Both the position numbers and the translations under genes were made by a program. 64,000 nt of DNA, from the NCBI RefSeq assembly GCF_038002605.1, contig NZ_JBBOCT010000001.1:4030001-4094000 (forward strand). The letters run 5' to 3'. Positions 52,116 through 60,646 of this stretch are shown piece by piece (position 1 is the stretch's first letter; each line of letters begins with the position of its first letter). The notes under the pieces are model-generated. The model made no database searches. It saw only the letters and a list, made by a program, of their open reading frames with translations, and was not told the origin of the DNA. Origin of the DNA: Bacillus sp. FSL K6-3431. GTDB taxonomy: Bacteria > Bacillota > Bacilli > Bacillales > Bacillaceae_C.

Positions 52116-52362
52116 AAAACCGCCTGGTTTAAGGGGATGCCACTGAAAAACATTTGGCTTTTCAAGGTAATTAATAGCAGGATTAAGAAAGGCTGGGCGA
52201 ACATACCCCAGTCCTTTTATAACTATTCGAATATGAGTGTTGATTTGCGCTCCAGGCACGCCCCCCAGAAAAGCGCCGCATGGAGCGGATATCAACAGTA
52301 TTCCGTAATAGATGCTTACATTAAATGGGGTTTTTCAGCGCCCTGGTTAAAGGGCGGTTTAT
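52116..52362. mobile_element. 247-bp inverted-repeat element with nested palindrome
   Basis: The left end AAAACCGCCTGGTTTAAGGG and the complement of the right end, ATAAACCGCCCTTTAACCAG, share AAACCGCC and, inward, CTGAAAAAC. TGATA flanks both sides (52111-52115 and 52363-52367). Inside, TGTTGATTTGCGCTCC (from 52231) and GGAGCGGATATCAACA form a second imperfect palindrome. No protein is encoded. It lies between the stop codons of two convergent genes. Confidence 0.75.
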
Positions 52363-52367
52363 TGATA

Positions 52368-52868
52368 CTAATGACTGCTGTTCGCTGCAGCTGAATTCCG
52401 TTTAATAATCATATGCACTCCCATTACAACGGTAATCAATTCTGCATTAGTAAATAGTTCTGAATGATTTACTAGTTTAAACGTAGGAGACGCGAAGAAG
52501 CCACTCGCTTTTCGAAAATCGGCTGTTAACGCATCGTTCTGATGTAAAGTATATTCCTTTGAAAAAGCTTCTGATTCAATTGATATGACTCCATTATTAT
52601 AAGATAAGTACTCAAAGTTCTTTTTGAAGAAGCTGAATTTCCGTTTTAACTCTCCAATCTCCGTTCCGTTCTCGCTAATTACCCATTTATTAGAAAATGT
52701 TCTAAACTTTCCTTCACAAATAGGATTACCTTCTAGATCTAAGATCGCCAAACTTGATGTAAATGCTGATTTTAAATCAAGATTACCGATAGACTCCTTA
52801 TTCTCATTATAAATAGTAGTTATCCCTGAAGAGAAAAAGTTATCAGAAAAGTATATTGACTCAGTCAC
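52368..52868 (-). CDS. LURP-one/tubby C-terminal-like protein
   Basis: A 166-residue protein resembling the YxjI/LURP-one-related tubby-like fold. It is mostly beta-strand, with repeated short blocks (SLAILDLEGNPICEGKFRTF, SNKWVISENGTEIGELKRKF) and a hydrophobic C-terminal helix ELITVVMGVHMI. The function of such proteins is unclear; eukaryotic relatives bind lipids. The start is GTG at 52868 with AAAGGAG 8 nt upstream. Similarity is judged by eye, so the family name is moderately sure. Confidence 0.65.
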   Translation of the reverse strand: MTESIYFSDNFFSSGITTIYNENKESIGNLDLKSAFTSSLAILDLEGNPICEGKFRTFSNKWVISENGTEIGELKRKFSFFKKNFEYLSYNNGVISIESEAFSKEYTLHQNDALTADFRKASGFFASPTFKLVNHSELFTNAELITVVMGVHMIIKRNSAAANSSH

Positions 52869-53081
52869 TCGATCAGCTCCTTTCTCTATAATAACAAGTA
52901 CGCTTTTTACACGATAAAGGTTTCAATTATTGTCCGAAATAATACAAACCTGACTGTATTCAATAGGTTTTCATGCATTAGGAAAAATAAAACGATAGTG
53001 GAAATATGGTCATATATGTGCAAAGTTGGACTTGCGCTTAAATGAAGGCAATATACCATAAAAATGAAAATCAAAGGAAAG

Positions 53082-53106
53082 GTTTCATGTGAATTTTAAA
53101 GGGTAA
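53082..53106 (+). promoter_or_regulatory. Sigma-B type promoter of csbD
   Basis: GTTTCA (53082-53087), a 13-nt spacer and GGGTAA (53101-53106) match the sigma-B pattern GTTTAA-N12-15-GGGTAT. CsbD genes are known general-stress genes, which supports the reading. Confidence 0.75.
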
Positions 53107-53153
53107 ACATTAAGTAATACAAGTTTTGTTTATTCTTTGAGGAGGGTATGTCA

Positions 53154-53351
53154 ATGAGTAACGATGGAAAAAAAGAAAAATTAGAAGGTACATGGGATAA
53201 AGTCAAAGGTGAAACAAAATCTACTACTGGTGATCTAACCGATAATGAAAAATTAAAAGCGGAAGGTGAGGTAGACAAAGCAAAAGGTGAAGCGAAAAAG
53301 AAGTATGGGGAAGCCAAAGATAAAGTATCTTCTTTTTTTAATAAAGATTAA
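53154..53351 (+). CDS. csbD: CsbD family general stress protein
   Basis: A 65-residue, very hydrophilic protein. It has the CsbD pattern LEGTWDKVKGETKSTTGDLT, then a Lys/Glu/Ala/Gly-rich helix DKAKGEAKKKYGEAKDKVSS. Its role in stress is not known. The start is the second ATG at 53154, 8 nt after GAGGAGGG; the first ATG at 53148 is only 1-2 nt from that site. A sigma-B promoter lies upstream and a terminator downstream. Confidence 0.9.
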   Translation: MSNDGKKEKLEGTWDKVKGETKSTTGDLTDNEKLKAEGEVDKAKGEAKKKYGEAKDKVSSFFNKD

Positions 53352-53356
53352 TAATA

Positions 53357-53395
53357 AAATCAAAATCGTCCATTTTGGGCGATTTTTTGATTTTA
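53357..53395 (+). terminator. Terminator after csbD
   Basis: AAATCAAAATCG and CGATTTTTTGATTT pair around an 11-nt loop that contains CCATTTTGG. Confidence 0.82.
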
Positions 53396-53576
53396 AATTA
53401 AGATAATTGTTCATTTTTTTATATAATGAGGATAACTTGATTCATATTGGGTATAGTAAATATATATTAGGCTTAAAAGTTGACAAATTAATTACTAATT
53501 TGAAAAAGCAATATACAGCGAATAGTAATTAAGGTAAAATATGATTGAGATGTCAAATCTTAAAGAGGTGGTCTTC

Positions 53577-53726
53577 TTGCATAGAGATCATGATCAATTC
53601 AAGAAGTTAATAACAAGTCTGTCGGAGATAGGAGTCAAGATTTCTAAAACGAAATCCCGTCTTGAACTCATCAAGGTGCTAGAGGATGTTAAACCAGTCC
53701 AAAAGTATTCGGAACTTCACTCTTAA
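53577..53726 (+). CDS. Small hypothetical protein
   Basis: A 49-residue protein from TTG at 53577 (MHRDHDQFKKLITSLSEIGV), with AAAGAGGTGG 5-6 nt upstream. Starting at 53541 (ATG) instead adds 12 residues but has a weaker ribosome site. It is basic and helical, and no family is recognised. A strong terminator follows within 10 bases, which supports a real short gene. Confidence 0.6.
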   Translation: MHRDHDQFKKLITSLSEIGVKISKTKSRLELIKVLEDVKPVQKYSELHS

Positions 53727-53731
53727 AGGCG

Positions 53732-53769
53732 AATAATCCAGGTATGCCATGCATACCTGGATTATTTTT
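53732..53769 (+). terminator. Terminator after the 49-residue gene
   Basis: AATAATCCAGGTATG-CCATG-CATACCTGGATTATT then TTTC: a 15-bp perfect stem. Confidence 0.93.
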
Positions 53770-53886
53770 CTGTGTTTTCCATGAAAAGTATGGAGTCTAG
53801 TTATTCAGCAATATTTCTTGGGAAATATTAGCGGAATATGCGAGAAAAATGAAGTTTTTGGTAAAGGGATTCCCACAAATAGAAGG

Positions 53887-55182
53887 TTAATCGTTTTTTT
53901 TGACAGCAATCTCACTAATATGCGATCCTTCCATGGTTTTTACATGGAAAATATAATCATCTGCTATAAGTGAGTCACCTTCTTTTAAGTCGTACTTCTG
54001 AGTCAAAAGCCAGCCACCTATTGTATCGACATCTTCATCGGATAATTCCGTTCCAAGTAAATCATTTACTTCCTCAATTAGAACTTTAGGATCTAAAATA
54101 TATTGTTTGTCGGCTAATTTACGCACCTCAGGTATCTCATCTGCATCAAATTCATCTCTAATCTCACCAACAATTTCCTCAAGAATATCTTCTACAGTAA
54201 TAATTCCTGCAGTTCCTCCATATTCATCAAAAAGTATAGCCAAATGGATGCGTTCTTTTTGCATTTTGACAAGTAAGGCCTGTATAGGAATTGTTTCAAT
54301 TACTCCAATAACAGGTTTTACATAAGGAGTGATTGGTTCATGACCAATACAGTTATTTCCTATACAGTCTGTCAGAAACTCCTTCACATTTACAATACCA
54401 ATGATATTATCTTTATCCCCATTAGTTATCGGGTAACGTGTGAAACGTTCATTCTTAATAATAGCGATAATTTCATCAATGGAAGCTGATTTATCTATAC
54501 TAAAAATTTCAGTACGTGGAACCATGATTTCTTTGGCGATTCGGTTGTCGAATTCAAAGATTCGATCAACGTAGCTGAATTCTGTTTGGTTTATTTCTCC
54601 GCTTTTTAAACTTTCCGATAAAATAATTCGCAATTCCTCCTCAGAATGTGCAATCTCAACTTCTGAAGCGGGCTTTACCCCGAACAAGCCTACTATCAGC
54701 TTAGCGGCACCATTAAGTAGCCAAATTACAGGATACATGATGTTATAAAATATAATAAGTGGTGAAGCAAATGCAAGTGTAATTTCCTCCGCTTTATGAA
54801 TGGCAAATGTTTTTGGCGCCAGTTCTCCGACAACTACATGGATAAATGTAATTGAACCAAAAGCAATGATAAAGGATAGTATTGTTGCTAATGATTCAGA
54901 GACGTTTAATTTGGTGAATAAAGGAGTTAGTATTACTTGTACAGTGGGCTCACCTAACCACCCCAAGGCTAAAGCTGTAACGGTGATTCCCAATTGTGTG
55001 GCAGAAAGGTATCCGTCTAAATTGGACAATAACTTTTTGGCATTTAATGCCTGCCGATTGCCTTCTGCGATGAGTTGATCAATTCTGGAACTACGGACTT
55101 TAACAATGGCAAATTCTGATGCAACGAAAAACGCTGTAAGTCCAATGAGCAATATAACGAGAAAAATTCTAAAAAATAGCAT
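53887..55182 (-). CDS. CNNM/CorC-type hemolysin family transporter
   Basis: A 431-residue protein: a DUF21 (CNNM) membrane domain with about four transmembrane segments at residues 1-200, a CBS pair at about 215-335 (MVPRTEIFSIDKSASIDEII, ITNGDKDNIIGIVNVKEF), and a C-terminal CorC_HlyC domain. Relatives such as B. subtilis MpfA (YhdP) export magnesium. The start is ATG at 55182 (MLFFRIFLVILLIGLTAFFV); an open frame to 55296 adds 38 residues that coincide with a structured leader and are not expected in the family. Confidence 0.9.
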   Translation of the reverse strand: MLFFRIFLVILLIGLTAFFVASEFAIVKVRSSRIDQLIAEGNRQALNAKKLLSNLDGYLSATQLGITVTALALGWLGEPTVQVILTPLFTKLNVSESLATILSFIIAFGSITFIHVVVGELAPKTFAIHKAEEITLAFASPLIIFYNIMYPVIWLLNGAAKLIVGLFGVKPASEVEIAHSEEELRIILSESLKSGEINQTEFSYVDRIFEFDNRIAKEIMVPRTEIFSIDKSASIDEIIAIIKNERFTRYPITNGDKDNIIGIVNVKEFLTDCIGNNCIGHEPITPYVKPVIGVIETIPIQALLVKMQKERIHLAILFDEYGGTAGIITVEDILEEIVGEIRDEFDADEIPEVRKLADKQYILDPKVLIEEVNDLLGTELSDEDVDTIGGWLLTQKYDLKEGDSLIADDYIFHVKTMEGSHISEIAVKKND

Positions 55183-55230
55183 GGAGCATCTTGCGAACAC
55201 TGAAGTAGTGCAGCAAGATTTCACCTCCCC
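55183..55230 (-). promoter_or_regulatory. Structured leader with overlapping short ORF before the CNNM gene
   Basis: On the minus strand a strong ribosome site GGGGAGGTG (55230-55222) is followed by ATCTTGC, an inner CACT-ACTTC-AGTG hairpin, GCAAGAT, and CTCC directly before the ATG. GGAG can pair with CTCC, closing the structure. The same site fits a 15-codon ORF from TTG 55216 that ends at 55169, overlapping the CNNM start. Either translational coupling or a folding switch is plausible. Confidence 0.55.
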
Positions 55231-55421
55231 TTTATTTCTGTAAATTAGATATGTATACTTTACCCATAATGAGTGGATATTTATCTCCTTTTTCAAAAAA
55301 AACTATTTTTATAGCATGGTAAAAGAAGTTAAATGTGTAACATATTTGATATAGTAAGGTTTTTAAAGAGGAAATTTGTTATGATTAGATTATCGATTGG
55401 TCAATATTAGGGGGGCTTTAC

Positions 55422-56204
55422 GTGAATAAACATGATGGTGCTCGCGAGCTGATTTATGTTCATATGAATCATCCAGAGAAATATGTACTTACATACGGAA
55501 TTGAGTTCCCTGAGTTCTTGAAAGGGTTACCTATTAAGCTTTCCAATCTATTGTTGCTCCGACATAATTTTGACGATGGGCACTTTAATATGCATACAAT
55601 GCTTGATTATGTTGATTATGAAATGACCCCTAAATTGGCAGCTGAAGATGTATATGGATATGGGGATTTCTGTTGGATTGATTTTGAGGAAGAAGAGAAC
55701 TTAAATCAATTAAACGGACAGGAAATGGCAGAGTTATTGTACTTAGGGCATTATAAAGACCATTTACGTTCCCCATTTTCCGGAAAAATAAGTAATCAAG
55801 TCGTCTATTTAGCTCACGATGATGGTTGGTACAATAAAACGTATTATCGATCATGGAATTATTTTTACTCCATGCTTGGTAATGTCATTTCAGAAAAAAT
55901 TAATAATAAGAAAGAGAAATTAGTTTTCACTCTAAGGAAAAAGAAAGAAATTCCTGCTGTGCCCGCTGAAATTGTCCAATCTTTTATCAGTCATATGAAG
56001 GAAGGTATAGCCTTCTCGATTGAACATGCTGTAAAAAACAGACAGCAAATCGAAATTCCTGTTTGGGTAATGGGAGACTATTATGATATGGATGCGATGT
56101 ACGAGGAATATGAAATGTTGAATGATCGCACCCCTGACGGGAAATTAGTCTATGATCGGAAAAGTGGAGAATGGCAAGCTTTTGCGAAGTATACATCATC
56201 ATGA
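55422..56204 (+). CDS. Conserved hypothetical protein
   Basis: A 260-residue soluble protein of unrecognised family. It has no signal or membrane segment and is rich in aromatic and acidic residues (MLDYVDYEMTPKLAAEDVYG, YYDMDAMYEEYEMLNDRTPD). The start is GTG at 55422 with TAGGGGGGC upstream. A strong bidirectional terminator follows. The Tyr/Trp-rich centre (GWYNKTYYRSWNYFYSM) may be a binding surface, but nothing firm can be said. Confidence 0.72.
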   Translation: MNKHDGARELIYVHMNHPEKYVLTYGIEFPEFLKGLPIKLSNLLLLRHNFDDGHFNMHTMLDYVDYEMTPKLAAEDVYGYGDFCWIDFEEEENLNQLNGQEMAELLYLGHYKDHLRSPFSGKISNQVVYLAHDDGWYNKTYYRSWNYFYSMLGNVISEKINNKKEKLVFTLRKKKEIPAVPAEIVQSFISHMKEGIAFSIEHAVKNRQQIEIPVWVMGDYYDMDAMYEEYEMLNDRTPDGKLVYDRKSGEWQAFAKYTSS

Positions 56205-56248
56205 AATCAGCCCCTAGCTGCCTTAAACAAAAGCTAGGGGCTGATTTC
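56203..56248. terminator. Bidirectional terminator between convergent genes
   Basis: GAAATCAGCCCCTAGCT and AGCTAGGGGCTGATTTC form a 17-bp perfect stem, serving the hypothetical gene (+) and the symporter (-). Confidence 0.92.
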
Positions 56249-56254
56249 TATTTA

Positions 56255-57454
56255 TCAAGCGTTCGTATTTCTAATATTGGAGGTATTAATGGGTTCCTCT
56301 TTATCCTTACTAAAACGGTCAACGATAGCAGCAATAGCACCATCACCAGTCACGTTACAAGCAGTACCAAAGCTATCTTGTGCCATATAAAGGGCGATCA
56401 TTAGAGCTGTCATTGTTGGGCCGAAGCCAAGCATGGACTCTAAAAGTCCAATAGCGGCCATGACTGCTCCACCAGGTACACCAGGAGCGGCAACCATTGT
56501 GATACCTAGCATAAGAATAAATGGAAAAAAGCTTGCGAAAGTGTAATTTTGACCTTGCATAAACATAACTGCCATGGAACAGCTAACTAATGTAATTGTG
56601 CTTCCAGATAAATGAATAGTTGCAAGAAGTGGTGTGGCAAATTCAGCTACATGTTCTTGTTTAACGATCTTTTTAGCATTTCTTAGTGTAACTGGAATAG
56701 TCGCTGCAGACGATTGTGTCCCGAGTGCAGTAAAGTATGCTGGACTCATTGTTTTTAACATGTTCAAAGGATTCTTTTGTTGTACCGAGCCTGCAATAGA
56801 AAACTGAAATAATAAATATAATAAATGTAATACAATAATCATGATAAATACTTTAGCAAATACACTCAGAATGGATCCAACTTGTCCAGCATTCGTCATG
56901 TTCGCAAAAATTCCAAAAATATGGATTGGTAATATCGGAATAACTACCTTTTCTATTAATAGCTGTACAATGTCTCGAAAATCGTTAACTATTATTAATA
57001 ATGCATCACCTTTAATCGCTGCAATGCCAATTCCGATGATAAAAGAAATGAGTAGTGCTGACATTACACCCATCAGTGGTGGCATTTCAATAGAAAAGTA
57101 TGCTTGGGCTAATGACTTTTCGGGATCAGTAAATTCTGCGACTGATAGGTTCGACAGTATCGAAGGATAAAGTGTTTTGGCTGTGAAAAATGCAAGTAAT
57201 CCTGCACATATTGTTGAAATATAAGCCAATGCAGCCGTCCACCCAAGTAGTTTTCCAGCGCCCCTACCTAAGGCTCCGATCCCAGGGGTGATAAACCCGA
57301 TAATAATTAACGGGATAACAAATCCAAGAAAATTACCAAATAGGCTATTAAATGTGGCGAATACGCGGACTAGTCTATCTGGTGCAATCATACCGATTAC
57401 GATACCAAGGACGATAGCAATAATAATTCTTGGTAATAATCCAATTTTTTTCAT
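56255..57454 (-). CDS. Dicarboxylate/amino acid:cation symporter
   Basis: A 399-residue transporter of the DAACS (GltP/DctA/TcyP-like) family. About eight helices and two re-entrant hairpins are expected. Typical blocks are ALGTQSSAATIPVTLRNAKK (serine-rich HP1), LLATIHLSGSTITLVSCSMA (helix 7, where NMDGT stands in glutamate carriers; here HLSGS), GVPGGAVMAAIGLL (HP2) and AQDSFGTACNVTGDGAIAAI. The altered helix-7 motif suggests a substrate other than glutamate. The start ATG has AGGAGGC upstream. Confidence 0.9.
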   Translation of the reverse strand: MKKIGLLPRIIIAIVLGIVIGMIAPDRLVRVFATFNSLFGNFLGFVIPLIIIGFITPGIGALGRGAGKLLGWTAALAYISTICAGLLAFFTAKTLYPSILSNLSVAEFTDPEKSLAQAYFSIEMPPLMGVMSALLISFIIGIGIAAIKGDALLIIVNDFRDIVQLLIEKVVIPILPIHIFGIFANMTNAGQVGSILSVFAKVFIMIIVLHLLYLLFQFSIAGSVQQKNPLNMLKTMSPAYFTALGTQSSAATIPVTLRNAKKIVKQEHVAEFATPLLATIHLSGSTITLVSCSMAVMFMQGQNYTFASFFPFILMLGITMVAAPGVPGGAVMAAIGLLESMLGFGPTMTALMIALYMAQDSFGTACNVTGDGAIAAIVDRFSKDKEEPINTSNIRNTNA

Positions 57455-57892
57455 GTGTTAGTAGCCTCCTAAGAAGTGAAAATGAATATAGAAAATAGTG
57501 AAATATTGCGAAAATGAGATGTGCAACATTGGGACACTACATGTCTCTTCAAATATATTAGCATATTTAATATTAAGTAGCTCTTACCAAACTTTTCCTA
57601 GCACCCGATGTGCTGGACTCAGAGGATACTTTACCTTAGTTACAAGTACCTAATTACCTACGAGAAATTTGCCGTTTATCATTTGGTCGCTATTTTTTAA
57701 TCCCATCAATTTTAAATGGTTATCTTTGCATTAATAGGATCGTTATCTTCATGTCATTGGTTATGACTGAATCTGTTCACGCAGTGTTAAGTGACATATA
57801 TAATGATGTATGCGCATACAAAATAAAAAGTTTAGATTATGCAATCTCCTCGTGGTAAAATAAAAGACATCTGTACATTATGGAGGATTAAA
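57455..57892. other. Intergenic stretch, 438 bases
   Basis: The gap between divergent symporter and ddl holds no convincing gene. It contains a partial copy of the inverted-repeat element at 57658-57706 and a small hairpin GCACCCGATGTGC (57601-57613). TATGGAGGATTAAA at the right end carries the ddl ribosome site. No clear promoter is seen for ddl; a weak TATAAT-like sequence (57799) may serve. Confidence 0.4.
57658..57706. repeat. Partial, inverted copy of the inverted-repeat element
   Basis: Read on the minus strand this gives AAAAAATAGCGACCAAATGA followed by TAAACGGCAAATTTCTCG. The corresponding part of the 47764 and 50373 copies is AAAGTCACCAAATGATAAAC, then GGCGAATTTCTTCG. The opposite end of the element is not recognisable. 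Confidence 0.6.
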
Positions 57893-58972
57893 ATGAAAAT
57901 CAATCTTTGTTTATTATATGGAGGAAAATCAGCAGAACACGAAGTATCACTGCAAACAGCTAAGGCTGTTAGCCAAGCGTTAAATACAGATAAATTCGCT
58001 GTTTATCCAATTTATATTACTAAAGAAGGTAAGTGGACTAAGGGAAAAGAGTTAACTGAACCGGTCAGAGATGTAAAAGAACTTACATTTATTAATGATG
58101 GGGAAGAAATTGTTCCGCATGCATTGAATTCAAAATTAGTGTTAGGCGATAACGAAGATAGAGGATTTGATGTAGTATTTCCGCTGCTACATGGACCGAA
58201 TGGGGAAGACGGGACAGTACAAGGAATGCTGGAATTGTTAAATATTCCTTATGTTGGGAACGGTGTTCTTTCTTCATCTGCAGCCATGGATAAGGTAATT
58301 ATGAAAAATCTATTTGCCCAAGAAGGATTGGATCAAGTAAAATTTGTTTGGTTCATTCGCACTGCATGGGAATCGGCTCCGGAAACGGCGTATGAAAAAG
58401 TTGAAAGTGAGCTTGGATATCCTTGTTTTGTAAAACCTGCAAACCTAGGTTCAAGTGTGGGGATTAGTAAGTGTGAAAACCGAAATGAGCTTGAAATTGC
58501 TTTCTCGGAAGCATTTAAATATGATAGGAAAATTATTATCGAAGAAGGTGTCACAGCTAGAGAGATTGAAGTAGGGGTGCTTGGAAATGATGATCCAGAA
58601 TGCTCTGTTGCTGGTGAAATTGTTCCGAAAAAAGGATTTTATGATTATCAATCAAAATATGTAGATGGAAATACCGCTCTTGTCATTCCGGCAGATATAT
58701 CTGTACAACAATATACGGAATTAAAAGATATGGCAGAAAGAGCTTTTAAGGTACTCGATTGTTCTGGACTTGTAAGAGCAGACTTTTTTATCACAAGTGA
58801 TGGTCGAACAATCATAAATGAAGTAAATACAATGCCAGGTTTCACTCCATTTAGCATGTTTCCACTTTTATGGAAACATACTGGATTGGAATATCCCGAA
58901 CTGATCGAGCGAATGATTCAACTTGCATTGGAACGTCATCAAGAAAAACAAAATATCATCCATACTTTTTAA
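57893..58972 (+). CDS. ddl: D-alanine-D-alanine ligase
   Basis: A 359-residue ATP-grasp enzyme that makes the D-Ala-D-Ala dipeptide for peptidoglycan. [20 protein letters not shown] is the N-terminal signature, [20 protein letters not shown] and [15 protein letters not shown] the substrate and ATP regions, and [30 protein letters not shown] the metal-binding end. The start is ATG at 57893 with TGGAGG upstream. It is followed by murF as in B. subtilis. Confidence 0.97.
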   Translation: MKINLCLLYGGKSAEHEVSLQTAKAVSQALNTDKFAVYPIYITKEGKWTKGKELTEPVRDVKELTFINDGEEIVPHALNSKLVLGDNEDRGFDVVFPLLHGPNGEDGTVQGMLELLNIPYVGNGVLSSSAAMDKVIMKNLFAQEGLDQVKFVWFIRTAWESAPETAYEKVESELGYPCFVKPANLGSSVGISKCENRNELEIAFSEAFKYDRKIIIEEGVTAREIEVGVLGNDDPECSVAGEIVPKKGFYDYQSKYVDGNTALVIPADISVQQYTELKDMAERAFKVLDCSGLVRADFFITSDGRTIINEVNTMPGFTPFSMFPLLWKHTGLEYPELIERMIQLALERHQEKQNIIHTF

Positions 58973-58982
58973 ATGAAAAAGC

Positions 58983-59033
58983 GAAAAGCGCTAATCTGGA
59001 GGAGCATAAAAACTCGAGCATCTAGCGCTTTTC
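58983..59033 (+). terminator. Hairpin between ddl and murF
   Basis: GAAAAGCGCTA and TAGCGCTTTTC form an 11-bp perfect stem around about 29 nt. The T-run is short (TTTTCTT), so it may only partly terminate and so set the murF level. Confidence 0.6.
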
Positions 59034-59050
59034 TTATGAGGAGGATTATT

Positions 59051-60442
59051 GTGCTTAAAAGAACAGTTAAACAGTTGGCTTCTATGATGAATGTAAAAAA
59101 TGATGTATCAGGATTCGAAGGGATACAGGTTAAGGGTGTTAGTATCGACACAAGAAATATCTCTCAGGGGAATTTGTTTGTTCCTTTTAAAGGCGAGCAT
59201 ACAGATGGTCATAAGTATGTAGAAACAGCAATTGAAAATGGTGCTGTTGCAGTATTATGGCAGGAAGATGCTCCAAATCCGCCAACACATATACCTGTAT
59301 TGATTGTCGAGAACACATTGATTGCTTTACAGGAGCTTGCACGTTCCTATCGGAATGAACTTACCGCAAAAATTATCGGGATTACTGGTAGTAATGGAAA
59401 AACGACGACAAAGGATATTGCCGCATCCATATTTTCAGAAGCATATAAGGTCCATAAAACAGAAGGGAACTTTAATAATCATATTGGTCTTCCGCTTACT
59501 ATTCTCGCGATGGATGAGTCAACGGAAATCGCTATTCTCGAGATGGGAATGAGTGGAAAAGGGGAAATATCTTTATTGACGAAGCTTGCGCGACCTGATA
59601 TTGCAATTATTACGAATATTGGGGAAGCTCATATGCAGGACCTTGGTTCACGCGATGCAATTGCTAACGCCAAATTGGAGATCGTCGCGGGCCTTCCAAA
59701 AGGCGGGTTGTTAATTTATCCGGGAAATGAACCACTGCTTATAAAAAAAGTTAGCAACTTAAAACAATTCCGGACATGCACTTTCGGTGAGACATGTGAA
59801 AACGACCTATATCCTGAAAATATTGAATTAAATGAATTAGGAAGTCGTTTTTTTGTGCGAGATATAGCAGAGGAACCTCTTTATCTTTCGATTCCTGGGA
59901 AACATAATATATTCAATTCATTGGCAGTTATGCTTGTAGCCAAAGAACTTTCTCTAGAGGAGAATGAAATAAGAAACGGATTGAATGCAGTTAAATTATC
60001 AAACATGAGAATGGAATGGCTGGATGGCATCAACGGAACAAGGATATTAAATGATGCATATAATTCTAGCCCAACTGCTACTCGCGCAGTCATATCTATG
60101 GTTGAAAATCTGGATAGTAAGCGCGAAAAAATACTTGTGCTTGGTGATATGTTAGAGCTTGGTGAACATGAAATAGCTTATCATGAACAAATTGGTGAGG
60201 AAATTAATTCCGAAAAAGTTAAATATGTGTTTACATATGGCGACCTTGGAAAATATATTATAGCAGGAGCAAGGAAACATTTTTCGGAAGAGCGTATTTT
60301 TCACTTTACTGATAAAGAACAATTAGTGAATGGTATTAAAGAAATAATCAATGGGAATGAAATTATTTTAATAAAGGCATCTCGAGGAATGAAGCTAGAA
60401 GAAACAGTTGAGGCACTTACTGTCATTGACCAAATACAATAA
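59051..60442 (+). CDS. murF: UDP-N-acetylmuramoyl-tripeptide-D-alanyl-D-alanine ligase
   Basis: A 463-residue Mur ligase that adds the Ddl product to the peptidoglycan precursor. The ATP-binding loop reads GITGSNGKTTTKDI; NFNNHIGLPLTIL and EMGMSGKGEI are MurF-typical, with LNDAYNSSPTATRA further on. The start is GTG at 59051 (MLKRTVKQLASM) with GAGGAGG 5-6 nt upstream. The frame is open upstream to 58973, but those 26 residues overlap the hairpin and are unlikely. Confidence 0.96.
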   Translation: MLKRTVKQLASMMNVKNDVSGFEGIQVKGVSIDTRNISQGNLFVPFKGEHTDGHKYVETAIENGAVAVLWQEDAPNPPTHIPVLIVENTLIALQELARSYRNELTAKIIGITGSNGKTTTKDIAASIFSEAYKVHKTEGNFNNHIGLPLTILAMDESTEIAILEMGMSGKGEISLLTKLARPDIAIITNIGEAHMQDLGSRDAIANAKLEIVAGLPKGGLLIYPGNEPLLIKKVSNLKQFRTCTFGETCENDLYPENIELNELGSRFFVRDIAEEPLYLSIPGKHNIFNSLAVMLVAKELSLEENEIRNGLNAVKLSNMRMEWLDGINGTRILNDAYNSSPTATRAVISMVENLDSKREKILVLGDMLELGEHEIAYHEQIGEEINSEKVKYVFTYGDLGKYIIAGARKHFSEERIFHFTDKEQLVNGIKEIINGNEIILIKASRGMKLEETVEALTVIDQIQ

Positions 60443-60646
60443 TTGCAATAAATGAAAGACGAAACAATTGGTCATAATAACATTAATTCTAACTGACCAT
60501 GGTTAGACTTCAATTGTAATTGTAAACAATTAATGGTAGAATTGGCTTTATCGTTTACAATTTTTCGCAGCAGCTCTGATACCCAGTTTTATTTCTGGGA
60601 GAGACATATGTCTCAAATCGAGGTATTAAAAGGAGATTGAGAAGCA
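60443..60646 (+). promoter_or_regulatory. Long leader of cshA with three hairpins
   Basis: About 200 bases. AATTGTAAAC (60518-60527) and GTTTACAATT (60553-60562) are perfect inverted repeats. CCCAG-8 nt-CTGGG (60582-60599) and the palindrome GAGACATATGTCTC (60601-60614) follow. AAAGGAG at about 60629 is the ribosome site. Cold-inducible helicase genes often have structured leaders, so temperature control is possible (inference). Confidence 0.45.

Noticed and set aside
52116..52362. Structured regulatory RNA such as a riboswitch after the DUF1648 gene
   Set aside because: The inverted ends and TGATA flanks on both sides fit an inserted element better, and no gene lies downstream in the sense direction for it to control.
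55183..55296. N-terminal extension of the CNNM protein to 55296
   Set aside because: The 38 extra residues come from a structured leader with a strong internal ribosome site and do not look like a signal or domain; the family starts at the first hydrophobic helix.
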